Assembly: GCA_963721305.1 (NCBI GenBank)
Contig: CAVRIR010000006.1
Location: forward strand, 682,001 to 746,000
DNA from: DATAES01 sp963721305
GTDB taxonomy: Bacteria; Actinomycetota; Acidimicrobiia; Acidimicrobiales; JACDCH01
DNA: 64,000 bases
Direction: 5' to 3'
Part shown: piece after piece, positions 1-8,551 of the stretch
Numbering within the stretch: the stretch's first letter is position 1
Layout: each line of letters starts with the position of its first letter
Made by a program: the position numbers and the translations under genes
The notes under the pieces: model-generated
What the model saw: the letters and a program-made list of their open reading frames with translations, nothing else
Databases searched by the model: none
Told to the model about the DNA's origin: nothing

Positions 1-1095
1 TCGGCGCTCGCAGAGGCGACCGGCTCGGTCAACCTGGGGCAAGGCTTCCCCGACATGGACGGACCGGCTGTGATCGCCGAGGCCGCGATCGCCGCGATCC
101 GCGAAGGTCGCAACCAGTACCCGCCCGGCATCGGTGCCGCGGTGCTGCGGGAAGCCATCGCCGCGCACCAACTTCGGTTCTACGGCATCGCGCTCGATCC
201 CGCGTCCCAAGTACTCGTGACCGCCGGCGCAACCGAAGCACTCGCGTCCGCGTTCCTTGCGTTGTGCGAGCCCGGCGACGAGGTCGTGACGTTCGAGCCC
301 TGGTACGACGCGTACGCGGCCGACGCGTCGCTGGCGGGTGCGTTGCGGCGCACGGTCACGTTGCGTCCTCCCGGCTACGGCTTCGATGTCGACGAGTTGC
401 GCGCCGCAGTCACACCGAAGACGCGGTTCGTCCTCGTGAACTCGCCGCACAACCCGACGGGCAAGGTGTTCACTCGCGCCGAGCTCGAGTCCATCGCCGC
501 GGTGTGCGTCGAGCACGACATCCTCGCGGTGACCGACGAGGTCTACGAGCATCTCGTGTTCGACGGCGAGCACGTGCCGTTGTGCACCCTCCCGGGGATG
601 GCCGACCGCACGATCACGATCTCGTCCGCGGGCAAGACGTTCTCGTTCACCGGCTGGAAGATCGGCTGGGTGACCGGACCGGCAGACCTCGTGAGCACGG
701 TGCGCGCCGCGAAGCAGTGGTTGACGTACGTCAACGGTGCGCCGTTCCAATACGCGGTCGCGGTGGGACTCGGCTTGGACGATGAGGTGTACGCCGCGCT
801 CGCCGACGATCTGCGCGAGAAGCGAGACCACCTGTGCGCCGGGCTCACGGCGGCAGGTTTCGAGATCTTCGTGCCTGCGGGCACCTACTTCGTCACCGCA
901 GACGTGCGGTCGGTCGGCGAGGAGGACGGGCTTGCGTTCTGCCGCGCGCTCCCCGAGCGTTGCGGCGTCGTCGCCGTGCCCAACGTGGTGTTCTACGACG
1001 ACGCCGAGGCCGGACGCTCCCTCGTCCGCTTCGCGTTCTGCAAACGTCATGAGATCCTCGAAGAAGCGATCACCCGACTGAAGACCCTGACATGA
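1..1095 (+). CDS. PLP-dependent aminotransferase class I/II (5' end cut by window)
   Basis: Fold-type I aminotransferase, a cytoplasmic enzyme that moves an amino group from an amino acid to a 2-oxo acid using pyridoxal phosphate. The frame is open from base 1, so the N-terminus lies outside the window; the first visible residues (NLGQGFPD) are the usual start of the conserved domain, so probably only some tens of residues are missing. Visible motifs are NSPHNPTGK, TDEVYEHL and the PLP-lysine segment SSAGKTFSFTGWKIGW. The NLGQGFPD opening and overall pattern resemble the kynurenine/methionine/N-succinyldiaminopimelate aminotransferase group; the substrate cannot be read from sequence. A small SEC-C gene follows 7 bases after the TGA and is probably co-transcribed. 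Confidence 0.9.
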   Translation, partial: SALAEATGSVNLGQGFPDMDGPAVIAEAAIAAIREGRNQYPPGIGAAVLREAIAAHQLRFYGIALDPASQVLVTAGATEALASAFLALCEPGDEVVTFEPWYDAYAADASLAGALRRTVTLRPPGYGFDVDELRAAVTPKTRFVLVNSPHNPTGKVFTRAELESIAAVCVEHDILAVTDEVYEHLVFDGEHVPLCTLPGMADRTITISSAGKTFSFTGWKIGWVTGPADLVSTVRAAKQWLTYVNGAPFQYAVAVGLGLDDEVYAALADDLREKRDHLCAGLTAAGFEIFVPAGTYFVTADVRSVGEEDGLAFCRALPERCGVVAVPNVVFYDDAEAGRSLVRFAFCKRHEILEEAITRLKTLT

Positions 1096-1102
1096 GCACA
1101 CG

Positions 1103-1474
1103 ATGAGCAAGAACATCGCAGTCGGATGGTTCCCAGCCGGCGAGCTCGAGAAGGCGCTCGTGATCTGGCCCACTCTCCTCGAGGGCTGGGACGTGAGCGG
1201 CTACGCCGGCTACTGCCACGCCGTCGACCACCGGCTGCGACAGCTCGAACTGCCCGACGATGCCGAGGTGTTGCTGGCGGCGATCAACGTCAAGCACTAC
1301 ACGCGCTGGTGCGCGCGTGAAGGACTCGACGCCGGCCAGCCCGACAGCCGGTCGATGTACGCGACCGACGTGGCGGCACGTGGTCGCGGCAGACCATGGC
1401 CACCGAAACCCGGCAAACGTTGTTGGTGCGGCCGCGATGCCGCCTACGAGGAGTGCTGTGGTCGTCCGTTGTAG
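1103..1474 (+). CDS. small SEC-C motif protein
   Basis: A 123-residue soluble protein. The last 20 residues form a SEC-C zinc-binding motif (CWCGRDAAYEECCGRPL), the same motif that ends many SecA proteins and stand-alone metal-binding proteins. The first 100 residues are Trp/Tyr-rich and match no family I can name; the pattern FPAGELEKAL near the start is like other SEC-C proteins of unknown role. It follows the aminotransferase gene by 7 bases, so it is likely in the same transcript. Function unknown; zinc binding is inferred from the cysteine spacing. Confidence 0.75.
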   Translation: MSKNIAVGWFPAGELEKALVIWPTLLEGWDVSGYAGYCHAVDHRLRQLELPDDAEVLLAAINVKHYTRWCAREGLDAGQPDSRSMYATDVAARGRGRPWPPKPGKRCWCGRDAAYEECCGRPL

Positions 1475-1555
1475 GGCGGAGTGACGGCGCGGCCGGCGAC
1501 ATCGTTCACACTCACGAAACGAGCGTGACATCGAGCCCTCGTAGCGTCGGAGAAC

Positions 1556-3067
1556 GTGCCGACCGAGCTGTTCGACGGATACGAACATGTGGGCTTCTTC
1601 GACGAGACGTTCGACCGCGACGGCACGGTCCGCCCGCACTACAGGTCACTGGTCAAGCGCCTCGCCGAGCTGACGCCGGCCGAGCTCGCGGCCCGAGCGC
1701 GATTGCGCGACGAGGCCTTCCGCACCGCCGGCATCACGTTCACCGTCTACGGCGAGGACGAAGGCATCGAGCGAACGTTTCCGATGGACCTGCTGCCACG
1801 CCTCATTCCGGCCGAGGAATGGGAACACATCGAAGCCGGGCTCGTGCAGCGCGTGACCGCGCTCAACCTCTTCCTCGACGACCTGTACGTCGGCGAACGA
1901 GCCGTTCTCCACGACGGCATCGTCCCGAAATGGCTGATCACGTCCTCGACCGGGTTCAGGCGCGAAGCATTCGGGCTCCCCGTGCCCAAGGGCGCGCGCT
2001 GCCTTGTCGCCGGCATCGACCTGGTGCGCGACGCGAGCGGCACGTACCGCGTGCTCGAGGACAACCTCCGTAGCCCGAGCGGCATCAGCTACGTACTCGA
2101 GAACCGCGCGTCGATGACACGCGTGCTCCCCGCTGCGTTCACCGACCATGGCGTCCGCAGCGTCGATCACTACGGCAATCTCCTCCTCGACGCGCTGCGG
2201 CACGTCGCGCCGCCGACGGCCGGCGACGACCCGAGGGTCGTGGTGTTGACGCCCGGCGTCTACAACAGCGCGTACTTCGAGCACGCCTTTCTCGCGCGCC
2301 AGCTCGGCGTGGAGCTGGTCGAGGGACGCGATCTGATCGTCGAAGACCACGTCGTGTCGATGCGCACGACGCGAGGTCTCGAGCGCGTCGACGTCATCTA
2401 CCGACGCGTCGACGACGACTTCCTCGATCCTGTCGTGTTCCGCACCGACTCGACGCTCGGCGTTCCGGGACTCCTGGCTGCGTCGCGGGCTGGAAACGTG
2501 ACGCTCGCCAATGCCGTCGGCAACGGAGTTGCCGACGACAAAGGCATCTACGCCTATGTCCCCGAATTGATCCGCTACTACCTCGGTGAAGATCCCATCC
2601 TCCCGAACGTCGAGACCTACCTCTTGTGGGATCCGGATCACCAGGCGACGGTGCTCGACCGGATCGACGAGCTCGTCGTGAAACCGGTTGCGGAGTCAGG
2701 CGGCTATGGCATGTTGATGCCGGGCGCATCCGATGCCGAGGTCGCCGCGATGTGCGAACGGATCTCGATCGATCCTCGCGGGTACATCGCACAGGAGGTG
2801 GTGCCGCTGTCGCGGCACCCCACGCTGATCGACGACCACCTCGAGGGGTGCCACATCGACTTGCGGCCGTTCGTCATCTCGGCGGAGTCGGTGGAAGTCA
2901 TCCCAGGCGGTCTGACTCGCGTCGCGCTCCGACGGGGATCGCTGGTCGTGAACTCGAGTCAAGGGGGCGGCTCGAAGGACACGTGGGTCCTTGCGCCGAC
3001 GCCTACCCCGATAGCTCTGCTCGACCTGGCGGACGAGGACGAGGACGCGCCGCCCGTGACGGTGTGA
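1556..3067 (+). CDS. circularly permuted ATP-grasp protein (DUF404/DUF407 type)
   Basis: A 503-residue member of the circularly permuted ATP-grasp family (COG2308). These enzymes are predicted ATP-dependent amide-bond ligases; the product is not established. Conserved blocks include DLVRDASGTYRVLEDNLRSP, NAVGNGVADDKGIYAYVPE, VVKPVAESGGYGM and the C-terminal RVALRRGSLVVNSSQGGGSKD, all typical of the family. The start is GTG at 1556. Its stop overlaps the ATG of the alpha-E gene by one base, and a transglutaminase gene follows; this three-gene order is widespread in bacteria and has been proposed to make or process a peptide modification. Length is normal for the family. Confidence 0.92.
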   Translation: MPTELFDGYEHVGFFDETFDRDGTVRPHYRSLVKRLAELTPAELAARARLRDEAFRTAGITFTVYGEDEGIERTFPMDLLPRLIPAEEWEHIEAGLVQRVTALNLFLDDLYVGERAVLHDGIVPKWLITSSTGFRREAFGLPVPKGARCLVAGIDLVRDASGTYRVLEDNLRSPSGISYVLENRASMTRVLPAAFTDHGVRSVDHYGNLLLDALRHVAPPTAGDDPRVVVLTPGVYNSAYFEHAFLARQLGVELVEGRDLIVEDHVVSMRTTRGLERVDVIYRRVDDDFLDPVVFRTDSTLGVPGLLAASRAGNVTLANAVGNGVADDKGIYAYVPELIRYYLGEDPILPNVETYLLWDPDHQATVLDRIDELVVKPVAESGGYGMLMPGASDAEVAAMCERISIDPRGYIAQEVVPLSRHPTLIDDHLEGCHIDLRPFVISAESVEVIPGGLTRVALRRGSLVVNSSQGGGSKDTWVLAPTPTPIALLDLADEDEDAPPVTV

Positions 3068-4029
3068 TGCTCGCACGACACGCCGAGAACCTCTTCTGGG
3101 CTGGCCGCTACATCGAGCGCGCCGAGGACACCGCGCGCATCCTCGACGTCACGTATCACGGGCTGCTCGAGGCGTCGCCGACCGAAGCCGCGCGCGCCTG
3201 GTCGGACGTTCTTGCCGTCCTCCGATTGAGCGCCGACTTCGCGACCCGCGGCTGCGACGCCGTGTCGGTCACCGAGTTCCTCGTGTCGGACGAGAGCAAT
3301 CCCGGCTCGATCGTGGCCGCGGTCGGGCGGGCACGAGAGAACCTGCGATCAGTGCGCGAACTGGTCACGACGGAGCTGTGGGAGAGCGTCAACCGATTTC
3401 ACCTCGACATGCGGGCTCGCAACCTGCGCGTCGACATCGAAGACCAGCCATACGAGCTGTACGCGCTCGTCAAGCGTCGCTGTCAGATGGTCGTCGGCGT
3501 CGCCACGGAAACCATGCCCCGCGACGACGGCTGGCGCTTCCTTCAGATCGGTTGGATGCTCGAGCGTGCCGAGATGACCTGCCGCCTGCTCGACGTCCGG
3601 TACGGCGGCGAGGATCCGCAGGTCGGGTTCCATCACTGGCTGGGCACGTTGAAGTCGGCATCCGCGTCGGAGGCCTATCGGCGGTCGTACCGCGGCTCGA
3701 TGGACCCGGCCGACGTGCTCGAGTTCCTGTTGTTGTCGCGCCGATTCCCTCGCAGCGTGCTCTTCTGCCTCCGCCGCGCCGAGAACGACCTCGCCATGCT
3801 GGGCTCGAACGACGGACAGCAGCTCTCTCGGCCAGAACGCCTGCTCGGCCGCATCCGTGCCGAGCTCGAGTATCGCGACGTCAACGACGTGCTGGCCGAC
3901 GGGGTTCCAGTGTTCCTCGGCGAGTTGCAGCGTGGCGTGCGACAGGTGGCGGAAGCAGTCGCGCTGGAGTACTTCCGCAACAGTCTCGAGCTCGATCTGC
4001 ACTCGCTCGACGCGATCCCTGCCGGTTGA
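3067..4029 (+). CDS. alpha-E domain protein (DUF403)
   Basis: A 320-residue, all-helical alpha-E protein (COG2307). The opening MLARHAENLFWAGRYIERAE is the family signature, and internal segments such as FLQIGWMLERAEMTCRLLDV and FLLLSRRFPRSVLFCLRRAE are conserved. It always accompanies the circularly permuted ATP-grasp protein and is thought to be its partner; no catalytic activity is known. I set the start at the ATG at 3067, which overlaps the previous TGA; a GTG one codon upstream is possible. The transglutaminase gene begins two bases after its stop, so all three genes are probably translated as one unit. Confidence 0.92.
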   Translation: MLARHAENLFWAGRYIERAEDTARILDVTYHGLLEASPTEAARAWSDVLAVLRLSADFATRGCDAVSVTEFLVSDESNPGSIVAAVGRARENLRSVRELVTTELWESVNRFHLDMRARNLRVDIEDQPYELYALVKRRCQMVVGVATETMPRDDGWRFLQIGWMLERAEMTCRLLDVRYGGEDPQVGFHHWLGTLKSASASEAYRRSYRGSMDPADVLEFLLLSRRFPRSVLFCLRRAENDLAMLGSNDGQQLSRPERLLGRIRAELEYRDVNDVLADGVPVFLGELQRGVRQVAEAVALEYFRNSLELDLHSLDAIPAG

Positions 4030-4031
4030 GC

Positions 4032-5003
4032 ATGCGCTTCGACATCCGGTACCGCACGACGTTCGCCTATGACGATCTCGTGCGCGAGTCACACAACGAG
4101 CTGCGCGCTTGTCCCGCGACCGACGACTACCAGCAGCTCATCTCGTACCGCGTCAACTCGGCGCCATCGGCGCGCGTGCTGGCCTTCCATGACTACTGGG
4201 GCACGCGCGTCGACGCGTTCGGGATCCGTACGACACATCTCTCGCTCGAGGTGACCGTCGAAGCGTCGGTCGAGACCCGGACGCGTGCCCTGGTGACCGC
4301 GGCACCCCGCGACGACGCTCTCCGCACTCCCGACTTCATCGAAGAGCATCTCGAATACCTCGCGCGGTCTCCGCATTGCGACTGGGCGGACGGTGTGGAT
4401 GCTGCGGCACGGCAAGCAGCGGAATGGGGTGGCACGAATGTCGTGAGCCAGGTCCTTTCGATCCACCGCTCTGTCGGATCGGCACTCGTCTATGAACCGG
4501 GCGCCACCTCGGTCGGGGAGCCTGTCGAGAAGGTGCTCGCAGGCGGGAGGGGTGTGTGTCAGGACTTCGCCCATCTGGCCGTCGCTTCGTGCAGGGCCGT
4601 CGACATTCCTGCGCGCTACGTGTCGGGCTACCTGTTCACCACCGACGACAGGACGGGATCGGACACGGAGGGCGACGTCGTCCACGTCCAGACGCACGCC
4701 TGGTTCGAAGCCGCGATCCCCGGCTGGGGTTGGCTCGCGCTCGATCCGACGAACCAGCAGGAGGTCGGGCTGCGGCACGTCAAGATCGGACACGGCCGCG
4801 ACTACGACGACGTCCCGCCGCTGCGGGGTGTGTACTCCGGCCCGGGTTCGCCCGAGCTCGAGGCCACGGTCGAGATCCGCCGCGCGTCAGGCGCACCTCC
4901 GGGTCGCCCCGAGCCGGCGGCGGTCGTCCGCCGGCGACGCTTCGTTCCCGACCCGATTCCCGGGGACGATGCGCGCCAGCAACAACAGGCCCAGCAGCAA
5001 TAG
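4032..5003 (+). CDS. transglutaminase-like cysteine protease
   Basis: A 323-residue transglutaminase-like protein (COG1305) with an N-terminal beta domain (residues about 1-90, starting MRFDIRYRTTFAYDD) and a papain-like core. The catalytic triad is visible: Cys176 in GGRGVCQDFA, His222 in VQTHAWFE and Asp238 in WLALDPTNQ. There is no signal peptide or membrane segment, so it acts in the cytoplasm. It is the last gene of the ATP-grasp / alpha-E operon, two bases after the alpha-E stop. Family members of this kind are more likely isopeptidases or amidases than cross-linking enzymes. The C-terminal tail is glutamine-rich and not conserved. Confidence 0.9.
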   Translation: MRFDIRYRTTFAYDDLVRESHNELRACPATDDYQQLISYRVNSAPSARVLAFHDYWGTRVDAFGIRTTHLSLEVTVEASVETRTRALVTAAPRDDALRTPDFIEEHLEYLARSPHCDWADGVDAAARQAAEWGGTNVVSQVLSIHRSVGSALVYEPGATSVGEPVEKVLAGGRGVCQDFAHLAVASCRAVDIPARYVSGYLFTTDDRTGSDTEGDVVHVQTHAWFEAAIPGWGWLALDPTNQQEVGLRHVKIGHGRDYDDVPPLRGVYSGPGSPELEATVEIRRASGAPPGRPEPAAVVRRRRFVPDPIPGDDARQQQQAQQQ

Positions 5004-5014
5004 ACCCTGGACCG

Positions 5015-5620
5015 TCAATCCTTCGGGAATTGCGCGCGCACGAGCTGCACCATCGTCGACGCGGCACGCTTGCGGTCGAAGCCGCGCACACTGTGCAGTC
5101 GGTCCCACGCCTCCCACGACGTCGCTGTGTCGATGGCATCGATGACGAGCTCGCGCGTCCGGCGATCGGCGCGCGCAAGATCGTTCGCGAACAGCTCGTC
5201 GATCTGCGCCTGGATGCGCGTTGTCATCAGCTCGAGCGCTTCGGCGATGACCTCGTGTTGCGTCGCGACGCGGAGCCCCGCTCGCCGTATCGGCGCGATG
5301 GCTTCGTACAGGGCGATGCGATTGTCCGCCAACCGTTGCACCCGGTCGTCGATCGTCCCGGTCCGATCCATCGGCAGCAGGAACGGCGTGACGAAGTCGG
5401 TCTGGCGCTGGACGAGCGCGACGATGATGTCGTCGATGGTCCCGAAGTGTCGAAAGAGCGTTCGTTGCGTGATGCCCGCGCGCTCGGCGATCTCGCTCGA
5501 GGTCGGTTCGTAGATGCCGTCGCGGGCGAAGCCGAGCATGGCGTCGGCGACGGCCGCCTTCGAACGCTCGCTTCGAGCTCGGCGCCCGTCGACGACGCTC
5601 GGTGTCCTCACGTCGGTCAT
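5015..5620 (-). CDS. TetR/AcrR family transcriptional regulator
   Basis: A 201-residue repressor with an N-terminal TetR helix-turn-helix (residues about 20-65, with SEIAERAGITQRTLFRHF) and a variable all-helical ligand-binding C-terminus. It starts 13 bases after the sulfatase stop on the same strand and is the third gene of that unit. The 17-bp inverted repeat TGTCAG-N5-CTGACA at 7440-7456, just ahead of the first gene, is a plausible operator for autoregulation and control of the sulfatase; this link is inferred from position. The ligand is unknown. Confidence 0.88.
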   Translation of the reverse strand: MTDVRTPSVVDGRRARSERSKAAVADAMLGFARDGIYEPTSSEIAERAGITQRTLFRHFGTIDDIIVALVQRQTDFVTPFLLPMDRTGTIDDRVQRLADNRIALYEAIAPIRRAGLRVATQHEVIAEALELMTTRIQAQIDELFANDLARADRRTRELVIDAIDTATSWEAWDRLHSVRGFDRKRAASTMVQLVRAQFPKD

Positions 5621-5633
5621 GTCGAGCCGAACG

Positions 5634-7238
5634 TTACGCCGGGCCCGCCACCTTCACGAACCGGACGTCGCGCGACAGCGATGCCCGGAGGTCGTCGACG
5701 AGGTCTTCGCGGACCGCCTTGTACGCAGGAACGTCCCACAGGTTGTGCCACTGGTACGGATCGTCCTCGACGTTGTAGAGCTCGCCTTCGGTGCCGTCGT
5801 ACTGGATGTCGATGGGATGGGTGAGCACGTCGCCGAAGAGCTGTTGCATCAGCGGGATCTCCTCGAGCCCCGTGCCCACGCCTGCCGTGCTCGGGTCGTA
5901 GGCCGTGCACAGCCAGCCGTCGCGGTAGATCGTGCGCAGATGCATGCCGTACGCGGGCACCTGGCTGTCCCATTCACACAGCACCCGCTCTCGACCGGAC
6001 CCGTCGAGCACCGGCAGGGGCGCGCCCTGCATCCAATCGGGAACCGGGACATCGGCGATCTCGCAGAACGTCGGAGCGAGATCGATCTGGCCGACGGGAT
6101 CGGAGACCACTGCCGGCGCGACGGCCGCTGACGGCGCCGGCCGCCAGATGAAGGGCAGTCGCATCAGCGCGTCGGTGTGAAACGGGCCCTTGTAGACGAA
6201 CCCGAAGTCTCCCTGCAGCTCGCCATGGTCGGTCGTGAAGAAGATGTCGGTGTCATCGAGCCAACCGCGGCGCGCCACCCTCGCCACGACCGCGCCGACT
6301 GCCTCGTCGACGAGCTCGTTCATGACATGGGTCTTGGCGTTGATCTCTCGGATCATGTCGTGCGTCAGGAGCGCCGGTCGGTAGTTGCCCGGCCCTCCCT
6401 CGAGGTTGCGGAACTTGCCGTCGTACACACCTCGCCAGTGCGCGGGCTTGCTCGCCAGCACCGTGCGGATCGCTTCCTCCGAACCGGGATGGCCGGGCGG
6501 GAGATCGAGATCGCGCCAGTTCACGCGGTGCAGCTCGTCGGCCGGAGGATCCCAAGGGTGGTGCGGGTCGGGGAAGCTCATCCACACGAAGAAGTGCTCG
6601 TCGTCGCGCAACGAGTCCAGGTACGCCAGCGTGTGATCGCGCACCCAGTCGGTGTGGTACCACTCCCGCGGGATCGGGTTGTTCTTCGTCTCGGGCGCAC
6701 CGGTGTCACCGCCGCCGCGTGCCTGCAGAAGGGGCGCGAACGACTCGAGGTGTTCGGGATGGTGCTCCTGCAACCAGTGGCCGTAGTGCGCGCCGGGACG
6801 CCCGCCCGGCAGCAACGGGGTGTGCATCGCCTGTATCGAGGTGTCGAAGCCGCGCCACGGGCCGATGTCCCCGCGGCGTGCCCGCCTGTTCTCCTCGAAC
6901 AACGAGTTGTCGGGATCGAAGCCGGGCTCGAAGTGCGCCTTGCCGAGCAGCGCCGTTCGGTAACCGGCGCGCTCGCGCAGGTAGCCCGCGACGCTCGGTG
7001 CGTCCTCCGGAAGCGGCACTCCGTTCGCGATCACGCCGTGCGTCCGTGGATATTGACCGGTCAACATCGTGGAGCGGGCCGGCATGCACACCGTGTTCTG
7101 GTTGTAGGCGCGCCGATAGTTGATGCCCGCCGCGGCCAACCTGTCGACGTTCGGCGTGCACGCGATCTCGCCGCCGTTGCACCCGAGGGAGTCGTACCGC
7201 TGTTGATCAGTCGTGATGAAGAGGATGTTGCGCGGCAT
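5634..7238 (-). CDS. type I sulfatase / arylsulfatase family hydrolase
   Basis: A 534-residue alkaline phosphatase-superfamily sulfatase that would cleave sulfate (or phosphonate) monoesters. The metal-binding Asp lies in ITTDQQRYDSLG, Cys51 in the motif CMPARST is the position converted to formylglycine by the maturation enzyme, and FTTDHGELQGD supplies further metal ligands. No signal peptide is visible, so it may act in the cytoplasm. The motif C-X-P-A-R differs from the commoner C-X-P-S-R, but alanine is tolerated in this family. The ATG at 7238 overlaps the stop of the upstream small gene by ATGA, which fixes the start. A TetR gene follows. Confidence 0.9.
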   Translation of the reverse strand: MPRNILFITTDQQRYDSLGCNGGEIACTPNVDRLAAAGINYRRAYNQNTVCMPARSTMLTGQYPRTHGVIANGVPLPEDAPSVAGYLRERAGYRTALLGKAHFEPGFDPDNSLFEENRRARRGDIGPWRGFDTSIQAMHTPLLPGGRPGAHYGHWLQEHHPEHLESFAPLLQARGGGDTGAPETKNNPIPREWYHTDWVRDHTLAYLDSLRDDEHFFVWMSFPDPHHPWDPPADELHRVNWRDLDLPPGHPGSEEAIRTVLASKPAHWRGVYDGKFRNLEGGPGNYRPALLTHDMIREINAKTHVMNELVDEAVGAVVARVARRGWLDDTDIFFTTDHGELQGDFGFVYKGPFHTDALMRLPFIWRPAPSAAVAPAVVSDPVGQIDLAPTFCEIADVPVPDWMQGAPLPVLDGSGRERVLCEWDSQVPAYGMHLRTIYRDGWLCTAYDPSTAGVGTGLEEIPLMQQLFGDVLTHPIDIQYDGTEGELYNVEDDPYQWHNLWDVPAYKAVREDLVDDLRASLSRDVRFVKVAGPA

Positions 7239-7402
7239 CACGAACCGACTTGGTCGCGTGGCGTCATCGCCAACAACACTCCCTCGCCGTCCGTGGCACG
7301 CGCCTTGTACTCGAGGAGGTTGAGCATGACGACCTCCCCTGTGTTGGTCTCGCTGTCGGCCACCAGCTCCGCGAACTGGTCGGCATTCGGGGTGATGGGC
7401 AT
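7238..7402 (-). CDS. truncated DUF1330-like small protein
   Basis: A 54-residue product. Residues 1-30, with GEVVMLNLLEYKA, look like the beginning of DUF1330 / dimeric alpha-beta barrel proteins, which are normally about 95 residues or more. The remaining conserved part (tyrosine-containing block and second half of the barrel) is absent, so I read this as a shortened remnant that now acts mainly as a leader for the sulfatase gene through an ATGA overlap. I chose the ATG at 7402 because GGAG stands 6 bases ahead of it; an ATG at 7435 is also in frame. Confidence 0.5.
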   Translation of the reverse strand: MPITPNADQFAELVADSETNTGEVVMLNLLEYKARATDGEGVLLAMTPRDQVGS

Positions 7403-7439
7403 GCGATCTCCGATCGTCCATCCGCCGTCCTGCAACTTA

Positions 7440-7456
7440 TGTCAGCTAGACTGACA
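7440..7456. promoter_or_regulatory. 17-bp inverted repeat, candidate TetR operator
   Basis: Perfect arms TGTCAG and CTGACA flank the spacer CTAGA. It lies 38 bases ahead of the chosen first start codon of the operon that ends with a TetR gene. Size and position fit a TetR dimer site that blocks the promoter; binding is inferred. Confidence 0.5.
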
Positions 7457-7511
7457 CAAGCTTCCCCGATTGGCAACGACTTGTTCTCGTGCGCGGACGC
7501 GCGACGAGGCG

Positions 7512-8519
7512 TCAGCGGTTGAACTCGTACCTCATCGCGAAGTAGTCGATGAGCGCGCCGAAGGATGTGGTGCCGGTCGTCTTCCGGACCGACAGCGCCG
7601 GCCCGTGACGATTCGACGTCGAAGGAATGTTCGACGTGATCGTCGCGACGAGTACATCGTCGATGTAGAAGCGGACGACACCTGCGCCGTCACTGGTTAT
7701 CCGAAATCGATGGAACGCCACATCGGCCGCGACCGGCGTGTTGACGTTCGTGCTCGCGCCGCCGTTGTTGCACACCGCTCGCCAGTTCGGACCGTCGGCG
7801 GCTGTGTACCGGAAGTACAGACCGGTCGTCGGTTCGGCGCCATGACTGTCGTTGTGCAACCCGAACCAGCAGGACGCTGCGTCGCCCGCGACGTTCGTGT
7901 TGGTGAGACGAACCCGCCACTCGCACATCAACACCGGTGCGCCCTTGAGGCTGGCGCCGAGGTTGATCCCCTGGAAGCCCGTCGACGTCGTGCCGGTGCT
8001 GGCCTGCACGATCCCAGGTCCGCCCGCGACGCTCGGAATGGTGATGGTGCCGGTCGCGCCGGTGAGCGACGCCCACCCGATCGCCCCGATCGTGCCGCTC
8101 GTCGTGGTCGTGCCCATGAAGTCGTCGACGAGCGTCATCGCCACCTGCAGATCGTCGATCAGATGCACCTTCCCGAGCCGGCCGTCGAGTGAGGCCAAGG
8201 CCGACTGCACGTCGGTGTCGGTGATCTCGCCGACCGGAACGACCGAGACGTCAGATGCCGCGACCGACCCCGACCCGGCCGCGCCGAGAGCGCTCGCACC
8301 GCTGACCAAGGGCGTCGATCCGACCGCGGGCGACGCCACCGCGGGCGACGTCCCCACGGCGACCGCGCCGGCCGTAGCTGCGGCACCGACGAGCAGGGTT
8401 CGGCGGCGCACCTCAGACCCGGTCGCAGACTCGGTCGCAGACTCGGTCGCGGCCTCGGTCGCGGCCTCGAGCTCACGCGGCGCGCGCGACCACGACCACC
8501 TTCCACGGCGATTGCCCAT
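7512..8519 (-). CDS. secreted (Tat-type) protein with LamG/concanavalin A-like C-terminal domain
   Basis: A 335-residue predicted exported protein. After a basic, low-complexity start with EAATEAATESATESAT repeats (residues 19-34), residues 37-63 read as a twin-arginine-like signal (VRRRTLLVGAAATAGAVAVG followed by an AVASPA cleavage region). Residues about 80-130 hold a short helical stretch (ITDTDVQSALASLDGRLG) as in structural or tail-fibre proteins, and residues 140-335 are beta-rich with CEWRVRLTN, GLYFRYTA and FYIDDVLVATI, typical of jelly-roll sugar-binding modules. The start follows a strong GGGGGAG site. The role is unknown; binding of a surface glycan is a guess from the fold. Confidence 0.6.
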   Translation of the reverse strand: MGNRRGRWSWSRAPRELEAATEAATESATESATGSEVRRRTLLVGAAATAGAVAVGTSPAVASPAVGSTPLVSGASALGAAGSGSVAASDVSVVPVGEITDTDVQSALASLDGRLGKVHLIDDLQVAMTLVDDFMGTTTTSGTIGAIGWASLTGATGTITIPSVAGGPGIVQASTGTTSTGFQGINLGASLKGAPVLMCEWRVRLTNTNVAGDAASCWFGLHNDSHGAEPTTGLYFRYTAADGPNWRAVCNNGGASTNVNTPVAADVAFHRFRITSDGAGVVRFYIDDVLVATITSNIPSTSNRHGPALSVRKTTGTTSFGALIDYFAMRYEFNR

Positions 8520-8551
8520 GGCTCCCCCTTTTTGTCTGCCGAAACAAGAAT

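Noticed and set aside
1646..2641. Long minus-strand open frame opposite the ATP-grasp gene
   Set aside because: Composition and lack of any domain mark it as antisense shadow of a conserved gene.
8400..8465. Short repeated units that might suggest a repeat array
   Set aside because: They encode the EAATEAATESATESAT low-complexity stretch of the secreted protein; no spacer structure exists.
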